Positions 1 through 8,763 are shown, numbered from the stretch's first letter. The stretch is 64,000 nucleotides of DNA from Parapedobacter deserti (GCF_042646065.1 NZ_JBHRTA010000030.1:62001-126000); one strand, 5' to 3'. Made by a program: numbers and translations. The notes: generated from the sequence alone by a model not told the origin.

Positions 1-235
1 TGTTTGCGCACACGATGAAATGTTCCCGTGGGTTAAAGAGATCATGCTCCCCAAACAATCCCGGCCACCATTCAAAAACATCGGAACTAGCGGTAAGTGC
101 GTGGGAAACCCATATTACATTATCTTTCTTTGTATTCAGCTTGCCATAGGTATGATAGCAAATTTCGAGATGTTTGATGCGTCTTCCACTTTCAAGCTTG
201 AATGTTTTTTGATAGTGAAATGTATGTATACCCAT
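1..235 (-). CDS. metX: Homoserine O-acetyltransferase, N-terminal part (cut by window start)
   Basis: MetX acetylates homoserine with acetyl-CoA, giving the substrate of MetY in methionine synthesis. Read on the minus strand from the ATG at 235, an open frame runs off the window start after 78 codons. It contains YHTYGKLN, SHALTASSDVF, WWPGLFG and FIVCAN, which are typical N-terminal MetX blocks of the alpha/beta-hydrolase fold. The catalytic Ser-Asp-His lie outside the window. The gene begins 31 bases after the metY stop, so the two are almost certainly co-transcribed under the SAM riboswitch. Identification is by recognised family motifs; only the length and the rest of the gene are unknown. 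Confidence 0.9.
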   Translation of the reverse strand, partial: MGIHTFHYQKTFKLESGRRIKHLEICYHTYGKLNTKKDNVIWVSHALTASSDVFEWWPGLFGEHDLFNPREHFIVCAN

Positions 236-266
236 GTCGTTTGTTGTTTGGTGGCCGGGATCGGTG

Positions 267-1568
267 TTACTTGACCTTATCAAAAGCCTGTTGCAGATCG
301 GCTTTAATATCGTCGATGTGCTCGATGCCGGCCGAAATCCGCAATAATCCCGGGAACACACCGGCATTTTGCTTGTCCGCCTCACTTAACTGTTGATGGG
401 TAGTGGCGGCCGGATGTATGATGAGCGTTTTTGCGTCGCCGACGTTAGCCAAATGGCTTACCAATTGCAGCGCGTCAATGAATGCGTTTGCTTTTTCAGC
501 ACCTCCTTTAATTACGAATGACAGCACGCTGCCGAAGCCGTTTTTGAGGTATTTTTGCGCGTTTCCATGATACGGATGGGTTTTTAGGCCCGGATAGCTG
601 ACTTTTTCGACCTGTGGATGGCTTTCGAGCCAACGCGCTAGCTCCAAGGCATTATCCACATGGCGTTGCACGCGCAGGGAGAGGGTTTCCAAGCCTTGTA
701 GCAAAAGGAAAGCGTTGAATGGAGACAGAGCGGGGCCAAAGTCCCGTAGCCCTTCTACACGCGCCCGGATTGCAAATTGGATGTTGCCAAATGGGCCGTT
801 TGCCCCGAACACCTCGCTGAATATCAAACCGTGGTAGCCCTCCGATGGTTCACTGAACTGTCTGAATTTGCCGTTACCCCAGTTGTAATTGCCTCCATCC
901 ACGATTACACCGCCAATGCTGGTGCCATGACCGCCAATCCACTTGGTGGCCGACTCGACAACCACGTGGGCACCATGTTCCAGTGGCTTGAAGAGGTATC
1001 CGGCTGCGCCAAACGTATTGTCCACAATTAGCGGAAGGTCGTATTTTTGTGCGATACCTGCAATCCGCTCGAAATCCGGTATGCTGTAGCTGGGGTTTCC
1101 GATTGTTTCGACGTATATGGCTTTGGTTTTGTCATCGATGAGGACCTCAATATTCTCTGGGGAGTCGTCTTTTGCCAATCGCGCTTCAATGCCCAGTCGC
1201 TTGAATGATACCTTAAACTGGTTAAAAGTGCCGCCATAAAGGTTGGCGCCACTGACAAAATTGTCCCCGCTTTCAAGTATGTTGGTAAGCGCGATAAACT
1301 GCGCCGCCTGTCCCGAAGCCACCGCCAACGCTGCAACGCCGCCTTCCAGTGCTGCGATGCGCTTTTCGAAGACATCCGTGGTGGGGTTCATGATCCGCGT
1401 GTATATATTGCCGAATTCTTTCAACGCGAACAGATTAGCACCGTGTTCGGCATTGTTGAATACATACGAAGTCGTTTGATAAATGGGTACGGCCCGTGAG
1501 CCAGTTGTTGGATCAACTTCCTGCCCAGCATGTACTTGCAGGGTTTCAAATTTTAGATGATTAGCCAT
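267..1568 (-). CDS. metY: O-acetylhomoserine sulfhydrylase (aminocarboxypropyltransferase)
   Basis: A PLP enzyme that converts O-acetylhomoserine and sulfide to homocysteine. The 433-residue protein has the Cys/Met-metabolism fold: a YQTTSYVF segment near residue 30, YTRIMNPTTDVFEKR at about 57-70, a GQAAQF region near 86-91 and the PLP lysine in SATKWIGGHG (Lys209). The frame is open further upstream, to a start at 1652, but that extension (MPLASAALL...) crosses a hairpin and does not resemble the family. The ATG at 1568 gives the usual MANHLKFETLQVHAG beginning. It is the first enzyme gene of the operon, followed after 31 bases by metX. A promoter, SAM-I riboswitch and short leader ORF lie upstream, so repression by SAM is expected. 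Confidence 0.95.
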   Translation of the reverse strand: MANHLKFETLQVHAGQEVDPTTGSRAVPIYQTTSYVFNNAEHGANLFALKEFGNIYTRIMNPTTDVFEKRIAALEGGVAALAVASGQAAQFIALTNILESGDNFVSGANLYGGTFNQFKVSFKRLGIEARLAKDDSPENIEVLIDDKTKAIYVETIGNPSYSIPDFERIAGIAQKYDLPLIVDNTFGAAGYLFKPLEHGAHVVVESATKWIGGHGTSIGGVIVDGGNYNWGNGKFRQFSEPSEGYHGLIFSEVFGANGPFGNIQFAIRARVEGLRDFGPALSPFNAFLLLQGLETLSLRVQRHVDNALELARWLESHPQVEKVSYPGLKTHPYHGNAQKYLKNGFGSVLSFVIKGGAEKANAFIDALQLVSHLANVGDAKTLIIHPAATTHQQLSEADKQNAGVFPGLLRISAGIEHIDDIKADLQQAFDKVK

Positions 1569-1618
1569 GATTAATTGATTTTTTATTAATGTTCTTGTTA
1601 AATGTTCTATGTTAGCGT

Positions 1619-1653
1619 GATGCCGCAATAAGGCGGCCGAAGCCAATGGCATC
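1619..1653 (-). promoter_or_regulatory. Hairpin in the metY leader
   Basis: Arms GATGCC (1648-1653) and GGCATC (1619-1624) on the minus strand enclose a GGC-TTCG-GCC mini-hairpin. A second, 6-bp hairpin (arms 1657-1662 and 1670-1675, loop of 7) lies just upstream. Both fall between the leader ORF stop (1684) and the metY ATG (1568). Neither is followed by a T-run, so they are not standard intrinsic terminators. They could pair differently depending on ribosome position. Function is inferred; the base pairing is visible. Confidence 0.45.
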
Positions 1654-1683
1654 TAGTCATACATCAATCGTATGATGTGAGAT

Positions 1684-1821
1684 TTAGTTGCAACAGTGCA
1701 TGCACATCATCCTGTCACGCATTCGCATACGCTGGGTGGTAGTTATGCATAGCATGTAAGAATGCTTCGACCTTCCGAAGTAGGAACGATGATTGCTGCT
1801 TGATGAATAAGTAGTGTTCAT
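1684..1821 (-). CDS. Met/Cys-rich leader peptide ORF (45 codons)
   Basis: This short frame starts at an ATG at 1821, only about 10 bases after the 3' end of the SAM riboswitch, and ends with TAA at 1684. The peptide starts MNTTYSSSSNHRSYFG and ends RMRMRDRMMCMHCCN. Overall it has 7 Met and 4 Cys in 45 residues, and the last 14 residues hold 5 Met and 3 Cys. This is the composition of an amino-acid-sensing leader peptide, in the genes that make Met and use Cys-derived sulfur. A small hairpin (1765-1780) lies inside the ORF and others follow it. I do not recognise a described family. Translation is inferred, not shown; the ORF could be chance, but its position and C-terminal composition argue against that. 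Confidence 0.55.
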   Translation of the reverse strand: MNTTYSSSSNHRSYFGRSKHSYMLCITTTQRMRMRDRMMCMHCCN

Positions 1822-1831
1822 TGTCTTATCA

Positions 1832-1943
1832 ATTTATATGCTCCCGACCGGCGTTGGTCGGGACAGGAATTGGCACCTTTTCCACCGATTGCGGATGGTT
1901 GCCAGTGGGTCATTGAGCCAGTCTCTCGCCACTTCTTTATAAA
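1832..1943 (-). promoter_or_regulatory. SAM-I (S-box) riboswitch upstream of metY
   Basis: The minus strand carries the S-box core in order: a P1 arm TTTATAAAG, GAGAGACTGGCTCAATGACC, CACTGGCAACC, GGTGCCAATTCC, a P4 stem CCCGACC...GGTCGGG, and a closing P1 arm TATAAA. These match the conserved SAM-I aptamer (family knowledge). It sits about 45 bases downstream of the predicted transcription start and 263 bases upstream of metY. No U-run terminator follows the aptamer, so the expression platform is not obvious. SAM binding is expected to turn off metY-metX. The remainder of the 1569-2051 intergenic stretch holds the leader ORF, hairpins and promoter described separately. Confidence 0.93.
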
Positions 1944-1997
1944 CCAAGACCTTTTTGACGAGGTATTGATTTGTGTGTGTTATGCACACAACGGGTG

Positions 1998-2029
1998 CAA
2001 ATATAGTTGCTGCAATTTGCTTGTGCAAA
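1998..2029 (-). promoter_or_regulatory. Promoter of the SAM riboswitch / metY operon
   Basis: On the minus strand, TTTG (2026-2029) is followed after 20 bases by TATATTTG (1998-2005). This is a full match to the Bacteroidota consensus TTG-N19/20-TAnnTTTG. The predicted transcript starts near 1990, about 45 bases ahead of the riboswitch P1 stem. Confidence 0.75.
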
Positions 2030-2051
2030 GTTTTTTTGATTTTTTTGTTCC

Positions 2052-2498
2052 ATGAAGATTACGTTCAATACCGCGGCATTACTTTTTCCTGCCATCAGTT
2101 TGATAATGTTGGCTTATACCAACCGTTTTTTGGCGCTGGCTGCGCTCGTCAGGAGCTTGCACGCCAAATACCTTGAACATAATAAGAGCGGTGTTTTACA
2201 TGGGCAAATCAGAAATCTCCGTTACCGACTCAAATTGATCCGTCATATGCAGGCCATGGGGGTGCTGAGTTTTGTAACCTGTATTTTATGCATGTATTGC
2301 ATCTATGTGGAGCATGATTTTCTTACGGAGCTGACGTTCGCACTCAGTTTACTTTTTTTTGCGGTTTCGCTGATAATTTCCTTGCTCGAGATACAAGTGA
2401 GTAACAAGGCACTGGAGTTGGAGCTAAGCGATATGGAGCAGAGCGATGAATCTTCGTTGGTAGGCTATATCAAGAAGAAGCTCGATAAGCGTAAATAA
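2052..2498 (+). CDS. DUF2721 family membrane protein
   Basis: A 148-residue integral membrane protein. The N-terminal block LLFPAISLIMLAYTNRFLALA, followed by LVRSLHAKYLE, is characteristic of DUF2721, a family of unknown function with about three membrane segments. Hydrophobic stretches are visible at roughly residues 5-30, 72-92 and 98-118; the C-terminus is charged and ends KKKLDKRK. It is divergent from the metY operon and convergent with glutamine synthetase, so it stands alone. Function unknown. Confidence 0.85.
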   Translation: MKITFNTAALLFPAISLIMLAYTNRFLALAALVRSLHAKYLEHNKSGVLHGQIRNLRYRLKLIRHMQAMGVLSFVTCILCMYCIYVEHDFLTELTFALSLLFFAVSLIISLLEIQVSNKALELELSDMEQSDESSLVGYIKKKLDKRK

Positions 2499-2502
2499 AT
2501 AT

Positions 2503-2530
2503 AAAAAGTGGCCCCGGTATCCGGGGCCAC
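2503..2530 (-). terminator. Intrinsic terminator after glutamine synthetase
   Basis: A perfect 10-bp stem GTGGCCCCGG / CCGGGGCCAC (2508-2530, loop TAT) is followed on the minus strand by five Ts (2503-2507). It lies 28 bases past the glutamine synthetase stop. On the plus strand it is 10 bases past the DUF2721 stop but has only a weak T-run, so it may serve both genes. Confidence 0.75.
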
Positions 2531-2557
2531 GAAATTTAAGTTTAGCGGAAGGTAAGT

Positions 2558-4744
2558 TTATCTTACGAACAGGAGCTCACGCAATTTGGGTAGCGGCCAT
2601 TTGCGATCGTCGACGATCTGTTCTAATTTGTTGAGGTGATACCGGATTTTGTCAAAATATGGTTTAACTTTTTCATCGTATGCGATAGCTTTATCGCGGA
2701 CATCTTCAAGTACATTGGCTTTTTTGCGCTCTTGCCGCATCGCCTCTGCGTCGAGGAGAATGGTGTTTATATGCTTGGAAATGCGTTCGATAAGGTTGGA
2801 TTGCGATCCGTAAGCATCTGTTTCGAAGCCCAGTTCCTTAAGTCCCCTAACATTGGCAATCAAATCGTTTTGGTAACTAAAGGCGGCAGGTCCTATTAAA
2901 CTGCTAACAATTTCCCCGATAACACGAGCTTCAATCTGGATTTTCTTATAGTAATTTTCCAACAAGATCTCATGGCGGGCTTCGCTTTCACGTTTGCTCA
3001 GAATACTGAGCTTTTCAAATAACGTTATGGTTTTTTCGTCTATATAAACATCCAAAGCTTTAGGTGTGGTTTTGATGTTGGAAAGGCCGCGCTTGTGTGC
3101 TTCCTCTTCCCACTCCTTGCTATATCCGTTGCCTTCGAATCGGATGGCTTTAGATTCTTTGATGTATTTTCGTACCACATTGAGCAAAGCCAGGTCTTTT
3201 TTCGTGCCCTTTTTGATCTGCTTGTCGACTTCCAACTTGAATTCCGTTAATTGGTTGGCCACAATCGCGCTGAGCACCGTCATCGGGCTGGCGCTGTTCG
3301 CGGAGGAACCGACGGCCCTGAATTCGAATTTATTTCCGGTAAATGCGAATGGCGATGTCCTGTTCCGATCGGTGTTGTCCAGGTGTAGCTCCGGAATTTT
3401 AGGAATGCCATGCCACAGAAGAGCCTCATTCTTCACTTTCTTGGCTATTCTTGCCGTTTCCACTTCGTCCAGCACCGCGTTCAGTTGGCTTCCAAGAAAG
3501 ATGGAGATGATCGCAGGCGGCGCTTCGTTGGCTCCCAGTCGGTGGTCATTTGCCGCACTGGCAATTGAGGCGCGCAACAGATCAGCATGGTCGTGTACCG
3601 CTTTTATAACATTTACGAAGAATGACAGAAACATTAGGTTATTCTTCGGAGTTTTTCCAGGAGAAAGTAAGTTTACCCCGGTGTTTGTGATCATTGACCA
3701 GTTGTTATGTTTGCCCGAACCGTTGATCTCTGCATAAGGCTTTTCGTGAATCAACACTTTGAATTTATGCCGAAGCGCCACTTGCTCCATCACATTGAGC
3801 AACAGCTGATTATGGTCAATAGCCAAGTTGATTTCCTCAAACATAGGTGCGCACTCAAATTGTGAGGGGGCTACCTCGTTATGGCGAGTTTTCAATGGGA
3901 TGCCCAGCTTCAGGGCTTCCTGTTCTAAGTCAACCATAAACGCTAATACCCGCTCCGGGATCGCACCAAAATAATGATCTTCTAGTTGCTGGCCTTTAGC
4001 CGACATGTGTCCGAATAGGGTGCGGCCGGTAAGCTGCAAGTCGGGTCGTGCGTTGAACAGTGCCAAGTCGACCAAAAAATATTCCTGTTCGATACCAAGT
4101 GAAGCGAATACTTTCGTGACGGATTTGTCGAAGAAATTTGCCACTTCAACTGCAGCCTTATCTAAGGCATTAACAGCCTTTAGTAAAGGCGCTTTGTAAT
4201 CTAGCGCCTCACCTGTGTACGAGACAAAAATAGTAGGGATGCAAAGCGTTTTACTGCCCCCGGTTTCATAAATAAACGCGGGGGAGGACGGGTCCCATCC
4301 AGTATAACCACGTGCTTCGAAGGTATTCCGGATACCGCCACTGGGGAAGCTCGAAGCGTCAGGCTCCTGCTGCACCAGTGCGCTTGCCGTAAACTTATCG
4401 ATAGCTGAACCGTCAGGAAGGGGTTCGAAAAACGCATCATGTTTTTCTGCCGTGGCGCCTGTGAGCGGTTGAAACCAATGGGTGTAATGGGTTACTCCGT
4501 TGCTGATCGCCCAACTTTTCATGGCCTGTGAAATGTGTTCTGCAAGATCGAGGCTGATCGCTTTGCCCTCATCTATGGTCTCAATCAATTCAGCATAAGC
4601 GTTTTTAGGAAGATATTCCTTCATCTTAGCTGTTGTAAACACATTTTTGCAATAGTAGGATGAAGGTTTGATCGTCTCGTGGGTTTTGTTGTTGTTTAAT
4701 CGCGATATGGCAGTTTCAACTGCCTTAAATCTTAAACCTGACAT
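2558..4744 (-). CDS. glnN: Glutamine synthetase type III
   Basis: Makes glutamine from glutamate, ammonia and ATP. The 728 residues match the type III (GlnN) subfamily, which is much longer than GSI/GSII (about 450). Visible blocks include THYTHWFQPLTGATAEKHD (about 80-98), SSFPSGGIRNTFEARGYTGWD, the LGIEQEYFLVD catalytic segment, GKHNNWSM, and the NRTSPFAFTGNKFEFRAVGS nucleotide and ammonia-site region, plus a helical C-terminal extension. The ATG at 4744 gives MSGLRFKAVETA, the normal start in this phylum. It is monocistronic, with 259 AT-rich bases upstream in which I find no clear promoter and no other feature. Confidence 0.97.
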   Translation of the reverse strand: MSGLRFKAVETAISRLNNNKTHETIKPSSYYCKNVFTTAKMKEYLPKNAYAELIETIDEGKAISLDLAEHISQAMKSWAISNGVTHYTHWFQPLTGATAEKHDAFFEPLPDGSAIDKFTASALVQQEPDASSFPSGGIRNTFEARGYTGWDPSSPAFIYETGGSKTLCIPTIFVSYTGEALDYKAPLLKAVNALDKAAVEVANFFDKSVTKVFASLGIEQEYFLVDLALFNARPDLQLTGRTLFGHMSAKGQQLEDHYFGAIPERVLAFMVDLEQEALKLGIPLKTRHNEVAPSQFECAPMFEEINLAIDHNQLLLNVMEQVALRHKFKVLIHEKPYAEINGSGKHNNWSMITNTGVNLLSPGKTPKNNLMFLSFFVNVIKAVHDHADLLRASIASAANDHRLGANEAPPAIISIFLGSQLNAVLDEVETARIAKKVKNEALLWHGIPKIPELHLDNTDRNRTSPFAFTGNKFEFRAVGSSANSASPMTVLSAIVANQLTEFKLEVDKQIKKGTKKDLALLNVVRKYIKESKAIRFEGNGYSKEWEEEAHKRGLSNIKTTPKALDVYIDEKTITLFEKLSILSKRESEARHEILLENYYKKIQIEARVIGEIVSSLIGPAAFSYQNDLIANVRGLKELGFETDAYGSQSNLIERISKHINTILLDAEAMRQERKKANVLEDVRDKAIAYDEKVKPYFDKIRYHLNKLEQIVDDRKWPLPKLRELLFVR

Positions 4745-5003
4745 TTATTTTCTAATTATTTGTTGATGCGTTGTTGATGTTGTTTTATTTGCGGTTCAAT
4801 ATTCGAAAAAAAAAATGACATTTCCTCGGTTTTTTATTGAAAATGTAAATTTTTACAGCGCAGATAGTAATAAATATTTGTTTTTTTGTTTAGTTGCTGC
4901 GGTTTTTGTGTCAATATACGGCGTCTTAACTGAGGAATAGCCGCTGTCGAGCCCAAAATATCGGTCAATAGCGGTGTCAGTAAGAGGTAGATCGCCGCTT
5001 TAG

Positions 5004-7835
5004 CTAGTTGTTTTGGTCGCCGAAACCCCAGTCAATGCCTTTTAATATAGCGGGAACTCCGTTCTCTATCCACGGGGCAGCAGATTTCCCTTTGAGGAAG
5101 TGATCAAAAAACTCCAATTGCCTGCGTTGGATATCTTTACGGTTTTGACGCTGCACGAGGTTATGAGCTTCCCCGTTGTAGTTAAGTAACCAAACGGGTT
5201 TTTGCAAGCGCCTCAACGCAGTAAACATTTCTATTCCCTGGTACCAAGGCACTGCCCCATCTTCGTCGTTATGCATGATGACTACCGGGGTAGAAACATT
5301 GGGTAAATGGAAGAGCGGCGAGTTTTCAATATACAGCTCGGGTTTCTCCCACAACGTCGCGCCAATTCGGCTTTGGGTGTGTTCATATTGGAACTGCCTG
5401 TTCATGCCGCTTTCCCAACGGATACCACCGTATGCCGACGTCATGTTCACAACAGGCGCACCCGCCCAGGCAGCAGCATACATATCCGTACGGGTAATTA
5501 AGTGAGCCACCTGGTAGCCACCCCAGCTTTGGCCCTGTATTGCCAGTTTGCCGCTGTCTACCCACGGTTGTTTTTTCAACTCCTCCATACCTGAATTGAC
5601 ATATTCTTCGGCGGAGCGGCCCGGATACCCGATTTCGTAGCGAATGTCCGGCGCGAGGACAATGTAGCCGTTACTGACAAAAAAGCTGATATTCAAGCGA
5701 GACGGGGTGGGCGTCGGCGGAACATAGTTATAGAGCCCGTCGGACAAAGTTTCATAGAAATAGGCGATTACCGGATACTTTTTATTGGGATCGAAATCCT
5801 CAGGCTTATAGAGGATGCCTTCCGCCGCATAGCCTTTAGGCGTAGTCCACCTAATCAATTCAGCGGTACCCCAGTTATACTGCTGTTGCTGAGGATTAAT
5901 GCTGCTGAGTTTGGTTTCTTCCAAAAGATCTTTGGATAGGTATAAGTCAGGAGAAGACGCATAATTCTCCTTCGTATAGATATACTGGTCGACGTCCTCG
6001 GCGCGTTTGACTTGTCCATAGCGGTAGGGGCCCATGGTGATTTCCTTTGGGTCGCGGTTGTTCCGACCAAGTGTTGTATACCATCCGCTTTCCTTTGAGA
6101 TGTGGTTGAATGCCGAGAGAATCGTTGGTTTTTTGGTGTCGATGACTGTCGGGCCACCGGCACGCCGGAACATCCTTCCGTTATCTTCGGTCAGGTCCCG
6201 GTACCGGAACGTGATCTTGTTACTTCGTCCGGCACCGTTGGTGATCAGTCGCCGTCCGGTTCCATCGACCCGGAATGCCCAGATATCGTATTTGTCGTTG
6301 ATCAACACCTCCTCGTCACCTTCGCTCCATCCGGCTATTCCGTATCCGTTAGGTGCATCGGGCACATCATTGTCCTCGTCTGCGAAGCTTACGGGCAAAT
6401 CCGTGTTTAACAGTACCGTTTTGTCTTGCCGAATGTCATGACTGTACCAATTGCTATCGGAACGGTTGAACCAGATAGCGTAGTTGCCGGTAGGCGAGAG
6501 GCTGATGCTACCCCTGATATTCTCTGCTATTTTCTTGCGAGTGCCGCTCAACGTGGAAACGAGGTAAATATCTTGGAATGCTCCGGTTTGCCACTGCGTT
6601 TCTATGCGTCTGCCCACATCGGTCGTGGCAAGTACGAACTCATTGTCTGCGTCTTCGGAGATCCGGGTATACGGCACTTGTTCGTCTGCCAAGGATATCA
6701 CTTTCCGTCCTTTTGCAGGATAGGTAACGGCAAGGTAACTTCTGCTTTGCTCTCTCTTCAGATTGACCAACTGCTGGGTTTGCAGGTAATCGTCTTTCCA
6801 ATGCCAGATGTCGACGTTGGCGTGCTCGAATTCAACCAGGGTAGTGTCTTTCACTCGTGGGGTAGGGGCGATGTTGAAATAGAGCTTTTCGCCGCTTTTA
6901 CTGAATCGCACTTCGCCGGCTCTGCTGACTTCCCAGCCTGTCGGAATGCCCGCTGTGGCGCTGTGGGCGATAATAATTGCACTATCCTGCCCGGGTGTAT
7001 AGTAATAGAGGTTGTAGTTCTTCTGAAGCGATTTCTCGTGGCTCTTGTCTGCTGTGAACGCCAACTGCGAGGCCGTTTTATCAAACGCTATATTTTTATA
7101 TTCGCCTTTTCCGCGGCTGATTTGCTTCGACTCCAAAGTTGGTAAATTGAGGTGATACAAACCCGCATCCGCAAATATGCTGTCTTTTTCTTCTGGCGTG
7201 CGTATATATACAAGTGTTTTTCCATTGTCGCTGAAAAAATAGGAGTCTACCCGTTCGAACGTGATTTCCTCACTGCTTGTCAGATGACGGACATGCAATG
7301 TTGGCTGTGGTTTTTTACGAACGGACCTTTTTGCTTCGTTAGAATCCGCTGCAGTGCTGTCTTTCAGGGAGGGTGGTTCGGTGATGAACGCGATGTATTC
7401 ACCCGCTTCGGCTGGAGATTTATAGGATTTCACGCGCGGGATTTTATAAAGCTCGGAGGTTTCCAATGCGAATATGGCAAGCGAATCTTTCGGCATTTCG
7501 TCCGGCTTTTTCTTTTTTATTTTTGCCTCCCTTATTTCGCTGTAAAAAGGCTTGATAAACGAGATGAGAAATTTACCGTCCGGAGAGAAGCTGGCGTTTG
7601 TGGCGCGTGCGATATGTACTAATTGCTCGTTTTGGGCGGTGGTAACCACTAATTCCGAGTCGCCCTCCTGAGGGGTGATGATATAATAAATAAAGCGCCC
7701 GTCCTTTGAAATAGCTGAGGCACTGATGCTTTGCCAGCCGTCGTAAGCACTGTTGTCGAGTGATTTTTTTTGTGCTGATGCCACGCAGGTAGCGCAAAAA
7801 AACAGTAGAAAAAACAAGACGCTCTTTGTTGTCAT
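5004..7835 (-). CDS. Exported prolyl-oligopeptidase-family serine peptidase (S9)
   Basis: A 943-residue exported peptidase. A signal peptide (MTTKSVLFFLLFF...VASAQ) leads into a beta-propeller-like region and a C-terminal alpha/beta-hydrolase domain. The nucleophile is Ser770 in GQSWGGYQ, the acid lies in HNDEDGAVPW and the histidine in NGEAHNL. The frame begins with a TTG at 7859, but the ATG at 7835 directly precedes a good signal peptide and was chosen. It probably degrades oligopeptides in the periplasm or at the outer membrane. It is divergent from the ABC transporter across 230 bases in which I see no confident promoter. Exact specificity (DPP IV-like or acylaminoacyl) cannot be told. 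Confidence 0.9.
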   Translation of the reverse strand: MTTKSVLFFLLFFCATCVASAQKKSLDNSAYDGWQSISASAISKDGRFIYYIITPQEGDSELVVTTAQNEQLVHIARATNASFSPDGKFLISFIKPFYSEIREAKIKKKKPDEMPKDSLAIFALETSELYKIPRVKSYKSPAEAGEYIAFITEPPSLKDSTAADSNEAKRSVRKKPQPTLHVRHLTSSEEITFERVDSYFFSDNGKTLVYIRTPEEKDSIFADAGLYHLNLPTLESKQISRGKGEYKNIAFDKTASQLAFTADKSHEKSLQKNYNLYYYTPGQDSAIIIAHSATAGIPTGWEVSRAGEVRFSKSGEKLYFNIAPTPRVKDTTLVEFEHANVDIWHWKDDYLQTQQLVNLKREQSRSYLAVTYPAKGRKVISLADEQVPYTRISEDADNEFVLATTDVGRRIETQWQTGAFQDIYLVSTLSGTRKKIAENIRGSISLSPTGNYAIWFNRSDSNWYSHDIRQDKTVLLNTDLPVSFADEDNDVPDAPNGYGIAGWSEGDEEVLINDKYDIWAFRVDGTGRRLITNGAGRSNKITFRYRDLTEDNGRMFRRAGGPTVIDTKKPTILSAFNHISKESGWYTTLGRNNRDPKEITMGPYRYGQVKRAEDVDQYIYTKENYASSPDLYLSKDLLEETKLSSINPQQQQYNWGTAELIRWTTPKGYAAEGILYKPEDFDPNKKYPVIAYFYETLSDGLYNYVPPTPTPSRLNISFFVSNGYIVLAPDIRYEIGYPGRSAEEYVNSGMEELKKQPWVDSGKLAIQGQSWGGYQVAHLITRTDMYAAAWAGAPVVNMTSAYGGIRWESGMNRQFQYEHTQSRIGATLWEKPELYIENSPLFHLPNVSTPVVIMHNDEDGAVPWYQGIEMFTALRRLQKPVWLLNYNGEAHNLVQRQNRKDIQRRQLEFFDHFLKGKSAAPWIENGVPAILKGIDWGFGDQNN

Positions 7836-8065
7836 CGTGAAATGGAATTTATTGTGCAATATTGGTATAAAAAGCTGTGATTGCCATTCGCTGTAATATC
7901 TTTTTTACATGAATACTAATGTTGTAGTTACCGCGGGTCAGTCTGTAACAATATGCAAGGCAAATGGTCAAACCCTCTGTTTCAGGAAGATTAATCCGAA
8001 TATCACTTTTTCTTCCGGAGTCAATTCGTTTATTTTACCGAAATGTTGGACTAATTGGATAGCAA

Positions 8066-8761
8066 GTGGCAGTTATTTTAAGCGTGACAGGCGTAGGCAA
8101 GACATATCAGAGTGCCGGAAAATCGCTGGCGGTTTTACAGCGTATCAGTTTCGAGGTCGAAACGGCTTCAACGGTTTCAATCGTTGGGCCGTCTGGCAGC
8201 GGAAAGACAACACTGCTGGGGCTTTGCGCTGGGTTGGACCGTGCAAGTGCTGGAGTCATTGTGTTAAACGGGGTAACCCTGAATGACCTCAATGAAGACG
8301 AACGGGCCAGGGTGCGCAACCGGTATGTGGGCTTTGTATTCCAGAACTTCCAGTTACTACCCACATTGACGGCGCTGGAAAATGTTATGGTCCCTTTGGA
8401 GCTACGCGGTGAACGGAACGTCAGGTCTATTGCGATGGAATTGCTCGACAAAGTCGGACTTGCTGATCGTGGCCATCATTATCCCTTGCAATTGTCTGGC
8501 GGTGAGCAGCAACGGGTATCCATTGCACGCGCATTTTCTAATTCGCCTAAAATCCTGTTTGCCGACGAGCCTACCGGCAATCTCGATGCCGAAACGAGTG
8601 AACACACCGAGAGCTTACTATTTGCGCTCAACAAAGACGCGGGAACGACGTTAGTGTTGGTAACCCATGATTTAGAGTTGGCTGCTAAGACGCAGCGCAC
8701 CATCCGGATGAAGGGAGGGATCGTGATCTCCGATACGGCGGAACAAACTAAGGAGTCATAA
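8066..8761 (+). CDS. ABC transporter ATP-binding protein, LolD/MacB type
   Basis: The 231-residue ATPase has Walker A GPSGSGKT (41-48), Q-loop VFQNFQLLPT (about 91-100), signature LSGGEQQR (143-150), Walker B ILFADEP (163-169) and the switch histidine in VTHD. The fold and the partner gene place it in the LolCDE/MacB/YbbA group, which powers mechanotransmission and does not move solutes through the membrane. The start is a GTG; a stop codon lies two codons upstream in frame and no ATG is near. Two bases separate it from the permease gene, so they form one operon. It could be a YbbA homologue; the substrate is unknown. Confidence 0.93.
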   Translation: MAVILSVTGVGKTYQSAGKSLAVLQRISFEVETASTVSIVGPSGSGKTTLLGLCAGLDRASAGVIVLNGVTLNDLNEDERARVRNRYVGFVFQNFQLLPTLTALENVMVPLELRGERNVRSIAMELLDKVGLADRGHHYPLQLSGGEQQRVSIARAFSNSPKILFADEPTGNLDAETSEHTESLLFALNKDAGTTLVLVTHDLELAAKTQRTIRMKGGIVISDTAEQTKES

Positions 8762-8763
8762 GA

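Noticed and set aside
1569..1652. N-terminal extension of MetY (28 residues)
   Set aside because: The extension runs through a leader hairpin and lacks similarity to MetY; the ATG at 1568 gives the family start.
3066..3737. 223-codon plus-strand open frame inside glutamine synthetase
   Set aside because: Antisense to conserved glutamine synthetase motifs; composition is that of a reverse-strand shadow.
6426..7145. 239-codon plus-strand open frame inside the S9 peptidase gene
   Set aside because: It is antisense to a clearly conserved gene and has no recognisable domain; a frame shadow.
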